Positions 31,320 to 42,269 of a stretch of 64,000 bases of DNA are shown here, piece after piece; the first letter of the stretch is position 1, and each line of letters starts with the position of its first letter. This DNA is from Tenrec ecaudatus (Eukaryota > Chordata > Mammalia > Afrosoricida > Tenrecidae). Made by a program: the position numbers and the translations under genes. Under the pieces are notes generated by a model. It was not told where the DNA came from and did not search any database. It saw only the letters and a program-made list of their open reading frames with translations. Location of the stretch: the NCBI RefSeq assembly GCF_050624435.1, contig NC_134546.1:75123700-75187699 (forward strand), given 5' to 3'.

Positions 31320-31530
31320 TGAACCAAAACCAAATGGATTGCTGTCAAGTACATTTTAACTCATTTTGACCATAAAACAGGGAGTGGAACTGCTCGCTAG
31401 TGTCTCCAAGTCTGTAAATCTTCACGGGCCCACGCAGCCTCCTTGTCCTCCCTTGATGGGCCTGGTATGCTGGAGCCACAGAGGGTCTGGCCAGCAGCCC
31501 ATCGATTAAACCAGTGAACCACTAGGGCCT
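31320..31530 (-). repeat. AfroSINE, diverged
   Basis: In reverse complement it shows the head CTAGTGGTTCACTGGTTTAA and the tail near TTTGACCATAAAACAGGGAG on the plus strand. Order and length fit the SINE, but divergence is high. A MIR-like scrap may follow at about 31560-31700. Confidence 0.55.
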
Positions 31531-31709
31531 CTCACACAACATGTTCATAATAAAACATTGCATTTATTCAGCAACCACGATTCTGAGGCAATTTCCAAAA
31601 AGAATTGGCCACATTGGCTCATTTAGTCCTCTTGTCACTTTTAAGCAGACGTTGCTCCCAATGGGATACAGCTGAAGTCACCAATGTGAATCACAATTTC
31701 AGTATTGCT

Positions 31710-32690
31710 CAAATGGCAACTTGTTGAACCGGTCAGCATGCAGGTCCATGTGTGTACAACTAAATGCCTGGCAATTACTTTTCTGTTCATATGCCCAGAG
31801 CTTTTTATTCTGTCAGTCATCAGTTACAGAGATGATCTGGATCTTCTATGTAGTACAAAGAGGAGACGAAGAAAACAATCTATTCAATTCAGATAACTGG
31901 AACGCATTGTCCTGGAAAAGCCAGAACCCTCAGACAATACTGCTTACCTCAGGGCCATACAAGTGGCTCTTGCATATTAGAGATTATTAGATTGATTGAG
32001 CAAATAAAAAACCATTGAGCAAATCAGAACAAAACCAGACCAATGTGTTCTGAGAGGGCACACCATTCCAAAACCAACAGTTCAACCCTGGACACATGAG
32101 GTGGCTATGAGTTGAAAACACTCCACAGTAAATAACAAGAACAAAAGCACAAGGCCAAAGGATAATAACTTGTATGAGAAATGCAACAGAGGTGGAGCCT
32201 AAGCATTAACACATGCATATTTACATTTTGTGAGCTAATGGAGGGAGAAATAAAATGATCACTTTAGGAAACACTAGCCAGAGAACCCTGGCATAATAAG
32301 GAAATTCAAATACCTTGGGAGGGTTCTATCATGAGTTTGCAAATGCTCAGTTCAATTTCCGTTTCTCACACGTACAGGCAAAGGAGTCAAAGAGCACTCA
32401 GGTCTTCATGGGCCGGAGAGGGAAGCTCCATGGTCAGCCACCAAATGAAAAGCTTATTAGCAGTAAGTATTCATGGAACTTCCCACGGGAGAAAAATACC
32501 TGAAGCATGAAGAAGCACTAGCAAGAAAGTAAAACAGAAGAGGCAATAGTTACAAGAAATGCAAATGAGGAAGTTCAGGTTTATGACCAATATGTGAAAA
32601 GCCCAAAGTCACCATTCCAGTCTCAGAGAAAAAAGCCGACCATGTTGAAGTCAGAGTACAGAGGTCACAGGGCATGATTTTCTTTCTGTT
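31710..32690. other. No gene recognised
   Basis: Non-coding sequence with short, unconserved open frames. A possible AfroSINE scrap lies at about 32060-32140. Confidence 0.4.
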
Positions 32691-32704
32691 GTACATTAAA
32701 AAAA

Positions 32705-32895
32705 TTACTGTCATTGAGTCAATCTGACTCAAAGCATCCCCACAGAGCAGAGTAGAACAGGGCCTGTGCGTTTCTGAAACGGCAACTCTTTAAGGGAGTA
32801 GAAAGCCTCATCTTCTAGTGCGAACCAGTTAGCGGTTTTGAATGGCTGAACATGTGGGTACCAACCCAACACATAGCCCACTACATCACCATGGG
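32705..32895 (-). repeat. AfroSINE
   Basis: The plus strand reads TGTCATTGAGTCAATCTGAC, CAGAGTAGAACAGGGCCTGT, AGCCTCATCTTCTAGTGCGA and AACCAGTTAGCGGTTTTGAA, which is the SINE in reverse. Confidence 0.75.
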
Positions 32896-33439
32896 TGCAC
32901 AGTGTTGTAATAAATTGGAGAAAAATAGATGGTAAAAAACAACAAGAAAAGCATCCTTTTAAATGCCTCTAATTAATTACTCTAGTTAGGACCCAGAGCA
33001 AACATCTGTCCTCAATACAGAGGGGAGGTGAAAACAGGTACTCTCTCAGCTGATTTCCACTGTGAAATCATTCTGTGTACCTACCGATGGGGCCCTTTTG
33101 TTTAGAGGTGGTTTTCCTTATCTGCGCTTAGTAGTCTAATTATTGAATTTATTGAAAACAGTGATTTGAAGGATGTGATGGGATTAACTAATGGGTAGCC
33201 CAAAAGAATTTGTTCCTAAAGGAGAAATTACCAGACCACAGGGTATCAGGAAGGAGTGTACTTGTTATGTTTTAAGGATAGTCAAACCCCAGGTTGAACA
33301 AATAATTTTTAATAAGGATAAAGGATGTCAGAAAGGTGTGTCATTGAGACTTCAATAAAGAAATACAAAAAGATTGAAATCAATAAAAAAGTAGCACGTT
33401 CCAAAAAATCATACCATTGTGTACTCAACTTCCCAATAT

Positions 33440-33575
33440 GATCACTAAAGACAAATGGGGGATGAACAATAGAAAAGTGGGTGAAGGGAGACATCGGACA
33501 GAATGGATGGATATATGGATTGTGATAAGAGTTGTCTGAGCCCAAAGTAAATGATTTAAATAAAACAGCATGTTC
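33440..33575 (+). mobile_element. Short L1 3' terminus with internal deletion
   Basis: AACAATAGAAAAGTGGGTGA (L1 3' UTR) is followed directly by TGGATTGTGATAAGAGTTGT and an AAGTAAATGATT end. About 200 bp of the usual tail is missing between the two blocks. Confidence 0.65.
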
Positions 33576-33739
33576 CAAAAAACTTCTCCTCCACTAATAT
33601 ATCAGTTCCCAAAACTGTCACCAAAAAATATTTTACTTTTCGCAGTGCATAAGAGTCCACAAAAATGTGAATCAAATTGCATTTAGCCTCAAAAAGCTAA
33701 TAAGTGGTCAAGAACAAGGGCTGGCGTTGTCCACACATA

Positions 33740-33930
33740 ACTCCCTGCCACCACATCTGGTCCAACTCACAGCAGAGCTATCACACAGAGCAGAACTCCC
33801 TGTAGGACTCCCACACCTGCACATCTTTACTGGAGCAGGCAGACTCATCTCTGCACATTTCTGGTGAGTGTGCACAGCTGCCCTTGCAGTTGGCAGCCCA
33901 ATATTTAACCCACTGGACAAAAGGGCTCCT
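33740..33930 (-). repeat. AfroSINE
   Basis: The plus strand shows CAGAGCAGAACTCCCTGTAG, GCAGGCAGACTCATCTCTGC, GCACAGCTGCCCTTGCAGTT and AACCCACTGGACAAAAGGGC, the SINE in reverse. Confidence 0.7.
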
Positions 33931-34379
33931 TTGTTCACGTGTCCCACATACAATAAAGTATCATTACAGGAACTCATGAAGGACCTACAGAAAAAGAAAA
34001 GCAGCCCCAGAAAGGCCCACCAGTTTGTAAGGGAAGCTAATTCCTGACACATCAGGCTACACAGCGCTCTGTCTGCAAGCACTCACACCTCAAGATGCAG
34101 GTCCTTAAATGCAGTCCCTGAGTAGTGTGAGCAACTGAGTGCTCAGCTACCAAACATAAGATTGGAGACTGAAAGCAACGTAGCAGTACCTTAGAAAAAA
34201 CCAACCAACTTCTGAAGTTAGCGTGGAAAATCTTACGGAGAATAGTTTTACTCTGAAACCACATACGGTCACCATATGGAACCCAATGGTAGGCAAAATG
34301 ATTGATATTTATCAAGTATTACCGAATTGAGATACAAGGAGCTCATTGGTAGCTAATCATTCTTGCCATGAATGCACAA

Positions 34380-34442
34380 GGGGCTTTCAAAAAGGTCATG
34401 GAAAAATGGAATAAAGATAATGGAATTTTTCCATGCACCTTT
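34380..34442. mobile_element. Small palindromic MITE-like element
   Basis: The left arm GGCTTTCAAAAAGGTCATGG and the right arm CCATGCACCTTTGGAAGCC are imperfect inverted repeats that also pair through AAAAATGG and GGAATTTTTCC. The unit is about 60 bp with a short AT-rich centre. I recall similar short palindromes in other mammals but cannot name the family. Confidence 0.45.
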
Positions 34443-35164
34443 GGAAGCCACTGCATATCTTTTCCTAATAAATTATGCAAAACTGCAATATTATGCTAAA
34501 TAGAATAATTTAATAAATCTTTTTAATTCCTCAAATATTGTACATCTTAAAAATCTTTAGGATCCCTGCTCATCTTCCATGATAATTCAGAAAGAATATT
34601 AAGCTATTTACATATAACATCTCTTGTAAATATTTATTAAAGCTGATATTAATTTTATTCTCTAGCTGTGGTAAAGAGACCAGTTAGGTTACCGTGTATC
34701 TATATGATTCACATAAAAATTTGATAGCTGAAAATTTACAAAATGACTTTATTTTTCTGTGTTCTGCAAATTTTAAAAATTCAACTGTGTGGTTTCTCAT
34801 GTTATAGTTAGAAACTGAACCTCATTTTAAAGTTTTGAAATTTCCTTCTTTGAAAGATTGCCAGATTACATAGGTTCTGACATGTGTGTACATGCATGCG
34901 TGTATGTCTTGCTTAGTTTTTGATGTCCCTGAGCATGATAATGGTTACCATGGATAGGTGTTCATGGAAAGGCTGGAAGTTTGTGTCTACTCAGAGTCTC
35001 TAGGGAAGAAAGCCTGGGTGATGCACTTGAGAAACCAGTCACAGAAGCCCCTCTGCAACATCCCTGTGCTCTGACTCACATGGAGTCTCCAGGAGTTGGT
35101 GTGGGTTTGATGGCATATGCTTGATTTGGTTCATTCCTTGGGGGCGGGGGGGGGGGGAGGGCGG

Positions 35165-35335
35165 GGAATGAATTCCGGCTTCATTTGCTACCCCGCAGGC
35201 TGGCAGTTCAACCCCACCAGGACATCTGCAAAAGGAAAATGAGGCTTGTTGCTTCTGTATAGATTGTGATATGAGATATCTATGGAGGAACACTATGAGT
35301 CAGATATGACTGTGTGGCAATGAGTTTGTTTTGGG
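35165..35335 (+). repeat. AfroSINE with preceding G-tract
   Basis: Landmarks are GCAGGCTGGCAGTTCAACCC, GAGGCTTGTTGCTTCTGTAT, GAACACTATGAGTCAGATAT and GGCAATGAGTTTGTTTTGGG. A run of G residues at 35141-35165 precedes it. Confidence 0.75.
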
Positions 35336-35344
35336 GACTAGGGA

Positions 35345-35545
35345 CAATCAATGCTTCAAGGTGGCACAAACAGCTTGCACTAGATAGTTCCCCTGAGGCT
35401 TGATGGGGTAAACAGCCCGCATTACTGTGGAAGAACAGATCTGCTTCCCCAAACATGATGCTCAAGAAACACTATGGAACTGTTCTGCTCTATAACACAT
35501 GACATAGCCATGAGATGGAACTAACTCCATGACACCTAACCAAAG
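35345..35545 (+). repeat. AfroSINE, second diverged copy in tandem
   Basis: The parts CAAGGTGGCACAAACAGCTT, GAGGCTTGATGGGG, GGAACTGTTCTGCTCTATAA and CATAGCCATGAGATGGAACT follow the SINE order but are well diverged. Confidence 0.5.
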
Positions 35546-36459
35546 GGGAAACTGAACATGATGAGTGTATATCATGTCTCTGTATGCACATGGATATTGT
35601 GTTGAAAACATGACTAAATCAGAAACAAACATAATTCCCATTAAGAATCACCATGTCTATAATGAACAGCATGTCGGCGTGGCCTATCTAAATTAGTCTG
35701 TGAAGAAGCCCCACTGCTCCAGCGGTTAAAGGACTGGCAGCTCCATGAAATGAAAGCAGTTGTGTTCTATGAGGTGGCCATGTGGTAACACACAATTATA
35801 GCCTAGAAACCCCAAGGAGGAGTGTAAGGTGCTGTGGCTTCACTCACAGGATCCACTGTTGCGCAGTGGACAAAACAAGCCTCTTATCAAGAACACGTGG
35901 ATAAAAGGCTAGAACATTCAAGCATTACCATGCAGTGGGGCACAGAGAAAATGGTATCTTATTTTAAATAACATGTTATCTTACTATATATAACAGTTAT
36001 ATATCTGGATGTTGCCTTGTATTAGAAATAATCATGACACAAATTTTCAAAGGAGGAGCTATTAGTAGGACTCAGTTCTTGAACAGCAAATGCAAACAAA
36101 TTGAAGAGCTAACATAGGAAAAAAGTAAATCAAAAGGATAAAACGAATTTACAAACTTAGAATTTGGTTCCAAGAAACTGTTATATCCAGGTCTGAAGAT
36201 TAATCAGGGCCACACGGAAAAGGATCAAATGCAAAGTTTCACTGGAGCTGGCTGCCAGGAAACAGCTGGAGCTCAATCCATCGGGGCCCCAAGCGCACTA
36301 CTCGAACTCTGGTTTATACAGCAAGAAACCACGAACGGGTGGGAATACTTTCCTCCTCCGATCACAACTGTACACGCTGACTAAGGGGGATGGAGCAGTT
36401 AGGGAACTTCCTGCTGGTATCCAACATGGGCATGGGCAGCAGCCCACTAACATTTTGAA

Positions 36460-36900
36460 TCTGGTGGGTGCCTGGTCTTGGCACAAGGGACTCCATTTTG
36501 AGTTCGGCACCTCCACCTTAGCTCTCAGAACTCACCCCTCCCTGGCCTCCCCTCCCCTCGCTGAAAACCGCAATTTCTGAGAACCAAGCATCCCCAAAGC
36601 CAGGAGATTCTTTGAAGATATGGTCACTCCACCAGTCCTTGACATATAGATAAGATTAATGACCATCTCCCTTCTGAAGCACCTGTGTGTGCAGATCCTC
36701 CCCAGCTTTGATCCTCCCTAGCTGTGCCTGCCAACAGTGGGCATAAAAATGCCGCCAGGATTTTTCCGGGCATGGTTTCAATAGCTCAATACCCTGAGTT
36801 GCTGAACCCGCCCGCAAGCTTCTCAATAAAGGCTGCTTCTAAAACTTTGCCAATTGGATCTTTGGTTCTGTTTTGCACCCCAATAAACCTAACCAGGGGT
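36460..36900 (+). mobile_element. Probable LTR-D solo LTR (endogenous retrovirus)
   Basis: Contains a TATA-like GGGCATAAAAATGCC at about 36740, then AATAAAGGCTGC at about 36825 and a second CCCAATAAACC at about 36881, the spacing expected of a U3-R-U5 unit. No duplicate is present in this window, so both ends and the family are uncertain. Confidence 0.45.
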
Positions 36901-37339
36901 CTGGGGACCAAAGCAGAAATAGCAAGCTTAAACAATGGACATAGAGAGTCGAGTGTCAGCAGGTTAGCAAATGAGACTTAGGGTAGTTCAGTCACAGCAT
37001 GCAGCCATTAAGATGTGGATGTATGTCCACCATTAATGATTTCAAAATAAATCATGTGGGGAGAGGGGGTTGGGGAAGACGATGGGGACCAACTCAATTA
37101 AGCATAAGCTGGAAAATATAGAAGCTAAATTAATAATAAATTATTAAATAATAAAATATTGTAATTAATTCAATAAATTATTAAAATATTAAATAATAAA
37201 GTGAAATTAATTAATAAACCAGGATATTTCAAAACAATTTCTGTATCCAGTAGGATAAATGATTGATTTAAATTCTATGTCACTGTGAAAATAAAATAAC
37301 TGAAATTACCCCAAAAAGTGCTGACCTTGACCGCATGTG

Positions 37340-37450
37340 CCACTAACACATCAATTCTGACTCATAGTGACCCTTGAGAACACAGTAGAAGTGCCCTGTG
37401 GATTTTCAAAACTGAAACACTACAGGGGAAGACCTATTATTTCTCCAGAT
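37340..37450 (-). repeat. AfroSINE fragment
   Basis: The plus strand shows TCAATTCTGACTCATAGTGA, CACAGTAGAAGTGCCCTGTG and a TTTTCAAAACTG.. stretch, the 3' half of the SINE in reverse. Confidence 0.55.
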
Positions 37451-37699
37451 CAATACATAAAATGACCTGAAAATAAATAAAATAATTGCTGGGGTCTGCA
37501 AATCAAAAGGATGTAAAAGGAAACCAAATCTACCTATTAAAAATATGAGTGGATATTAAATCTGGGCCAGCAAGCTCTAAGAGCCAAGAAGGATCATAAG
37601 AGGGTGGCGGCAGAGGTGGAAGAGAGCAGTTTAAAGAGAGATGAGCCATCAAAGCAACCAATCTCTGAGGTGAGGCTTATAGGGGAAACATTCCCCCCG

Positions 37700-38330
37700 C
37701 TGGGGCTCTTCACACTCCAAGTGGAAAAGTACAGCATCTGCAGACACAAATCTCAGGAGCTGTATTAGAGATTAAAGTCTTAGCACTCCAGTGAGTAAAC
37801 GGCTATAGGATAGATAGCTGTAGATTAAGCCTCCATTGAATTATTTCTGATCATCAAGCAAGGAAATTGATTAAATTTACCCAGAGGCAGAGGAACTTGG
37901 AAAGTGGACACCATCCACCTTTCTCCAGCCAATCTGGGGGGTTCTATAGTCAAGAGCCATGCCTTAGCAGTTGAGCCCTGACTGCCTGGGTTAAAAGGAC
38001 TTGGAAAAATCTTGTAAAATGCTCTATCTGGCAATGAAGGTGGCTCAGTTAAGGTCCTGTCCCTGCTACTGTAGTCCCACTTATAACAATGCTGTATTGC
38101 TGCTCCACCATTCAGAAACTTGTGACCGTTTCCTCTGTTGCAGTCTTATTTCATTAGATTCCCGACTTGACTGTTTCCCTGAACTGCGCTAATGATCTCC
38201 ATCCGGTGACGGGTCCGCGTCTGTGTATTCTCTTTGTCTCTTTTATGACTTAATAAATGTTCTCCGTAAATTATATTTGAGACTGGAGTTCCGTTTGTTG
38301 TCTAAATCAGAACACAAGCTAGTTTCTGAT
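37700..38330 (+). mobile_element. LTR-A solo LTR, plus orientation
   Basis: Aligns to the reverse complement of 38335-39000 and of 21880-22990. Examples are CTGTATTAGAGATTAAAGTC against CTGTATTAGAGCTTAACTTC, and AAGCCTCCATTGAATTATTT against GAGCCTCCATTGAATGGTTT. The R/U5 part has CTTAATAAATGTTCTCCGTA at about 38249. No internal viral genes are present. Confidence 0.6.
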
Positions 38331-38334
38331 GGGC

Positions 38335-39000
38335 AGAAATGGTTAAGGAAGAACACGCAGTAGAGTAAAAAGGAGACCGCGTTTTAAATATAGTTTAAAG
38401 AGAACATCTATTAAATCTTATGAGACAAAGACAGCACAAGGACACAAACACATTATCTGAATCAAGGAAGCCACCATCAGGAGGTGGAAATTGGCTTCCA
38501 AGGTTCACAACTGAGATGTGAGCTAAAGAGGGTGTGGGGGAGGGGCAGGGCAAAGGAAACTCACAAAAGCATGCATCTCAATGGCAGACATCCATCCTTA
38601 GATAGCGGGCTTACAAGATGGGTCCAGGGTCTCCTGACCAATGCAGTCAGGGCAAGGCTAATAGCACGTGGCTCCTGCCTAAGAGTCCCCTGGACGGAAT
38701 GTCTCCAGTTTGGTGACCTCCATCAAGGACACACACTCAGGCAAGCCTCCAAGAGAAACTGCTTCTCCCTGGGCTGCCTGCAGAGGTGAAGCTAAGCCAC
38801 CCTGCAAAGCCTGAGGGCCAGATTACCTACTACCTTGGTTCCTGGGCAGAAACCATTCAATGGAGGCTCACTCCATGTGGGGCTCTGCAATCTATGCAAG
38901 GACCAGATCTGTGCGGGGATTTGGGGCTGTCACTGCTCTGGTACCCCTTTGCAAAGCAGAGTGCTGAGAAGTTAAGCTCTAATACAGACCTCGGTCATCA
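38335..39000 (-). mobile_element. LTR-A solo LTR, minus orientation, tail-to-tail with the previous copy
   Basis: Its R/U5-like end (plus-strand text GAGAACATCTATTAAATCTT at about 38400) lies next to the end of the plus-strand LTR-A copy. The U3-like end reaches towards the CpG-rich block at 39.05 kb. Confidence 0.6.
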
Positions 39001-39049
39001 GTGGGGTGGCCTGATGACTGCAAGGCTGCTTCTATTTTCAGTAAAGGCC

Positions 39050-39480
39050 ACTCTGGGGTCCCCATGCTCTCATGCCCGCGACCTGACATAAAGGGACAAG
39101 CCCCCGGCAAAAACTCACCCGTAATCGCGCCTTTCTGTACGGAGGAGCTCTGAGCAAGAAAAGCGGCCAAAGTATTCCCGCGCCCGAAGGCAGAGGCCTG
39201 CAACCAATTCAAGGATTTAACTGGAAATGTCCCAGGGGGTCGCGGCGACCTGGAACGCTGTCGGACAGGGTGCGTGAAGTGTAACGTCCACGGGAACCCG
39301 GACACAGCTGGGGACTCCAGGCCTGCGGGGGATTCGCGCCTGGGATCAGCACAAAACCACAGAAACTCACTCACCCATAGAAGGTCTTGGGACGCTCTCT
39401 CGGATCCTTCTCAGTCAGAGGAAGTGGGTTCAGCAGGAAATTGAATCACCTGGGGAGGGGGTGGGGTGGTCTCTGTGCGA
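39050..39480 (-). promoter_or_regulatory. CpG-rich block, candidate promoter and first exon of the zinc-finger gene
   Basis: The only clearly CpG-rich stretch in the window (runs such as GGTCGCGGCGACCTGGAACG and CCGCGCCCGAAGG). On the minus strand a strong donor, TATGG/GTGAGTGAG, lies at 39373-39374, preceded by GAGAGAGCGTCCCAAGACCT, which resembles a KRAB-ZNF non-coding first exon. A second possible donor, ATTACGG/GTGAGT, lies near 39120. It is upstream of the KRAB-A exon in the transcribed direction, with about 25 kb of intron between. No transcript evidence is available. Confidence 0.55.
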
Positions 39481-39564
39481 AGGGGCGGGGCCTGGAGATA
39501 ATGAGGGTGTCCTGGAGGGAGGTTCCTGGAGGTGAGGCTCAGGGCCTGGAGTGGCAAAGGATTC

Positions 39565-39700
39565 ATTTTTAGTAGTTTCTTAGTCTGGAAGCCCTGCTGA
39601 AACCTGACTACTTTGGATGGCCCTGCTTGCATTTGAAAAGCGTTTGCATTTGAATCCCAACACCACACAAGCCCAGGCACAAAGACAAACTGAAAGAAAA
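39565..39700 (-). mobile_element. RTE-clade LINE fragment
   Basis: The plus strand reads GTTTCTTAGTCTGGAAGCCC, TGCTGAAACCTGACTACTTT and GCATTTGAATCCCAACACCA. This is the reverse of the RTE segment also present at 10500-10665. Confidence 0.6.
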
Positions 39701-40524
39701 GTGGTGGGTGGAAGGCATGCTTCCCAAGTGGGAATTTCCCCAAGACACACCAGCAGCTAGGGCCACAGAGACACACACTTGACAGCATCTGCTGCCATCT
39801 GCTGCACCTGACCACGTCTCTCCTGCTTTTCACCTGGACGCCTCTGAAACTCAAGACACTGATTTCAGGCTCTGCTCCCTGTGCTTCAGGCTCTGCTCCC
39901 TGTGTATGATAAGGTGTGCATCAAGATGGGAATTCCTGAAAATGCCACAGTTGTCCAGTTGTCTTCTTCTCCCCTGCTCTCTCCCTGTCCTCACTGCTAA
40001 AGATTTGTTTCCCTCCAATCTGTGGGTTCTTATGTTCACATAGAAAGGTTTTTATGAAACCTTTCTATGTGAACAAGTGTCTATTTTGACCAAGTTACAG
40101 TCAAGTAATTGTCCTACACAGAATGGGTTTCCTTTAATATATTTAAATTTAATATATTTCATGTGTTGAGGTTTCTATTTCTATGTTATTGAGGGTTTTT
40201 ATCAGGAATAGATATTGTCAAATGCCTTTTATGCATCTATTAATATGATATGGTTCTTATTATTTTTCCTATATATGTGGTTGGTTACATTAATTTTTTC
40301 TAATATTTAAACATCCTTGTATCCCTGGTAATAATCCCACTTAGTCAAGTTGAAATATGAACTCAAAGTCAGGGATAGGCGCTCTCTAACTCAATCCATC
40401 CCATTTCCACAAATGTAAAGATAAACTGGTCTGATGTATGGTCTAATCACTCACCTAAACCAATAGTTATATAATCATCAAATATGTTCCTTTATTGTTA
40501 AAATAACAGTATAATATATTTTGT

Positions 40525-42000
40525 TGTAGAGTGTATTTTTTTTCCATTACAGAGAATCTTTATTTGTAAGTGAGGATTACCATTACACATCAATGACAAG
40601 TAACAGCTCTTATGTGTTAACATCCAGTCATTTCTATAAACTAAAAGCAGCCCAAACTAGAGGAGTACAGGTATTCCCTAGCTTTTCCTAAGTTCCAGTT
40701 CCGCCACTTTGCATTTCTCAAAGGCCTCCATATGGGCCTGCTTCCGCTCATGGAGAGAAACCCACGGGGTTTTGTTTGTGTGAGAAAAGGCGCACAGAAG
40801 AAGGAGCTTTCAGTGTCTTGCAGAGCGCACCCCAAACAGCAAAGTGGCCACCCTGAGCTCTTGGCTGGAGGCCCCTCCCTCAGCATCAAGCGGGTGGTTT
40901 GGAACCACCCTGTGAACACCAGGAATGAATAATGGTTTGTGTGTTATTTGCTATGACTCGGTGGGTTTGTTTTCTGGAAAGCTCAAAACAATTCCCTCCA
41001 TAAATTACCATGAAATACTTCTCCACTTTAAGTCTACTCGCTTGCAAAAGCCTTCCCTGGAAAGCTGCACTTTTGGACAGCGGGGGAAACCTGTACTCAT
41101 GGTTCTAACCCTTACACACAGAGGGTTATTTTGAGGCTGGCTGCGGTCTACATAGGTTACAGAATAGCTACTCACTACTTTTTTCATTGATAAAGCCCCT
41201 GACCTTCAAAGAAAGCTTTAGGGAAATGAAATATTTAACCCATTTCTTTCTTCAAAGAATATTTTTTGTACTAGATATCTAAGAAAGAAAAGTTTTGCTG
41301 CTTCAGCTAAAAAGCACAGGTAAACCGTGAAGACCATTAAATTCATAAGAAATCTGAGGTAAAAAGATAAAAGCTTTGGATAACTCTAAGGCTACACAAA
41401 GTACTTGGTTGGCTACTCTGCAGAGAAGGAGCTATCCTATAATATACAGAAATAATGTAATGCGTTTTTGCAATGGCGCTCTAGCCCTGCGACAGCTTCT
41501 TGTTCCACGGCAGCACCTGCATTGCCAGTGCACGGAACAGGCTCGCTCGCCCTTCCTCCCTAGCCATTGATGCGGTAGTTTTCGTGGATTTCTGGGTGGA
41601 TGTTACAGATGAATTTCAGGAGGGAATCCAAGACATCATCCCTGTTCTGCCGGAAGTAGGTCTGGAGGAGAGTCATCTTCTCCTCTGTCTCCTTCTCCAC
41701 CTCCGTGCTGCAGCTGCCATGGGATCCCAGAGCCACAGCTTCTTTGGCCTTGAACTCTTTCTCCCTTTGTAGGCGGTACTGTTCATTTTCAGCCTGAGCC
41801 TCTTCTTTGGCCTGCTTCAGCCTCCGGTTCTTTCGCTTGCGGGCCTCGGACACCTTCTCCGCCACCCACTTCTCCGCTTGCCGCAGCTGCTGGATGCCCT
41901 GCGACTGGCTGGCCATGGCAGCGAGGCCAGCGACTCCCTCCCTGAGGCAAAGTGCCTCAATCGACTCCAAAGCCCCCGGCAGGTCTGTAGAGTGTATTTT
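40525..42000 (-). mobile_element. ATP6V1G1 retrocopy unit with 15-bp target-site duplications
   Basis: A perfect direct repeat TGTAGAGTGTATTTT lies at 40525-40539 and 41986-42000. Between them is a minus-strand cDNA-like unit with 5' UTR, intronless coding sequence, about 1 kb of 3' sequence, an AATAAA signal (RC of 40559-40565) and a short A-tail abutting the left duplication. The duplication starts with AAAA in insert orientation, as expected for an L1-endonuclease nick. The 3' part (about 40720-40985) contains text resembling a deleted AfroSINE, so the unit may have been modified after insertion. Confidence 0.85.
41560..41916 (-). CDS. ATP6V1G1-like: V-type proton ATPase subunit G1 retrocopy, intact 118-codon frame
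   Basis: Subunit G is part of the peripheral stalk of the vacuolar proton pump, linking V1 to V0. The frame runs from MASQSQGIQQLRQAEKWVAE to EIHENYRING, full length for G1 (118 residues), as one uninterrupted exon. The parent gene has introns, so this is a processed copy. The start is the G1 initiator rather than an upstream in-frame ATG at 42004-42006. Compared with the human protein as I remember it, scattered substitutions occur (RQAEKWV, ENEQY, KFICNIHPEIH) but no stops. No promoter is seen. It could be an unexpressed pseudogene that is still intact or an expressed retrogene. Confidence 0.88.
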   Translation of the reverse strand: MASQSQGIQQLRQAEKWVAEKVSEARKRKNRRLKQAKEEAQAENEQYRLQREKEFKAKEAVALGSHGSCSTEVEKETEEKMTLLQTYFRQNRDDVLDSLLKFICNIHPEIHENYRING

Positions 42001-42269
42001 ATACATAATTTTACCCCATATTCTCTGTAGTCATAAAATTTTCTTTTAAAGTTTCTCATGCATTAAAATAATAAATAAGGTTTCTTGTACAAATCTACAT
42101 TTATTCACTTTTGTCCTTTACTATTGATTCATATTGCAGGTATACATATTAAAACCATGATTATATTTTTCAAAAGATTCTGGAATGATTATTACTTTAC
42201 TGCCTATTTTAAAAAGAAACACTCTAACATTTCAGTACTTATTGTACATACAGTCCCTGTACAAGAGAG

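Noticed and set aside
38979..39374. A 131-codon minus-strand frame in the CpG block
   Set aside because: GC-rich chance frame crossing the predicted splice donor; no family resemblance.
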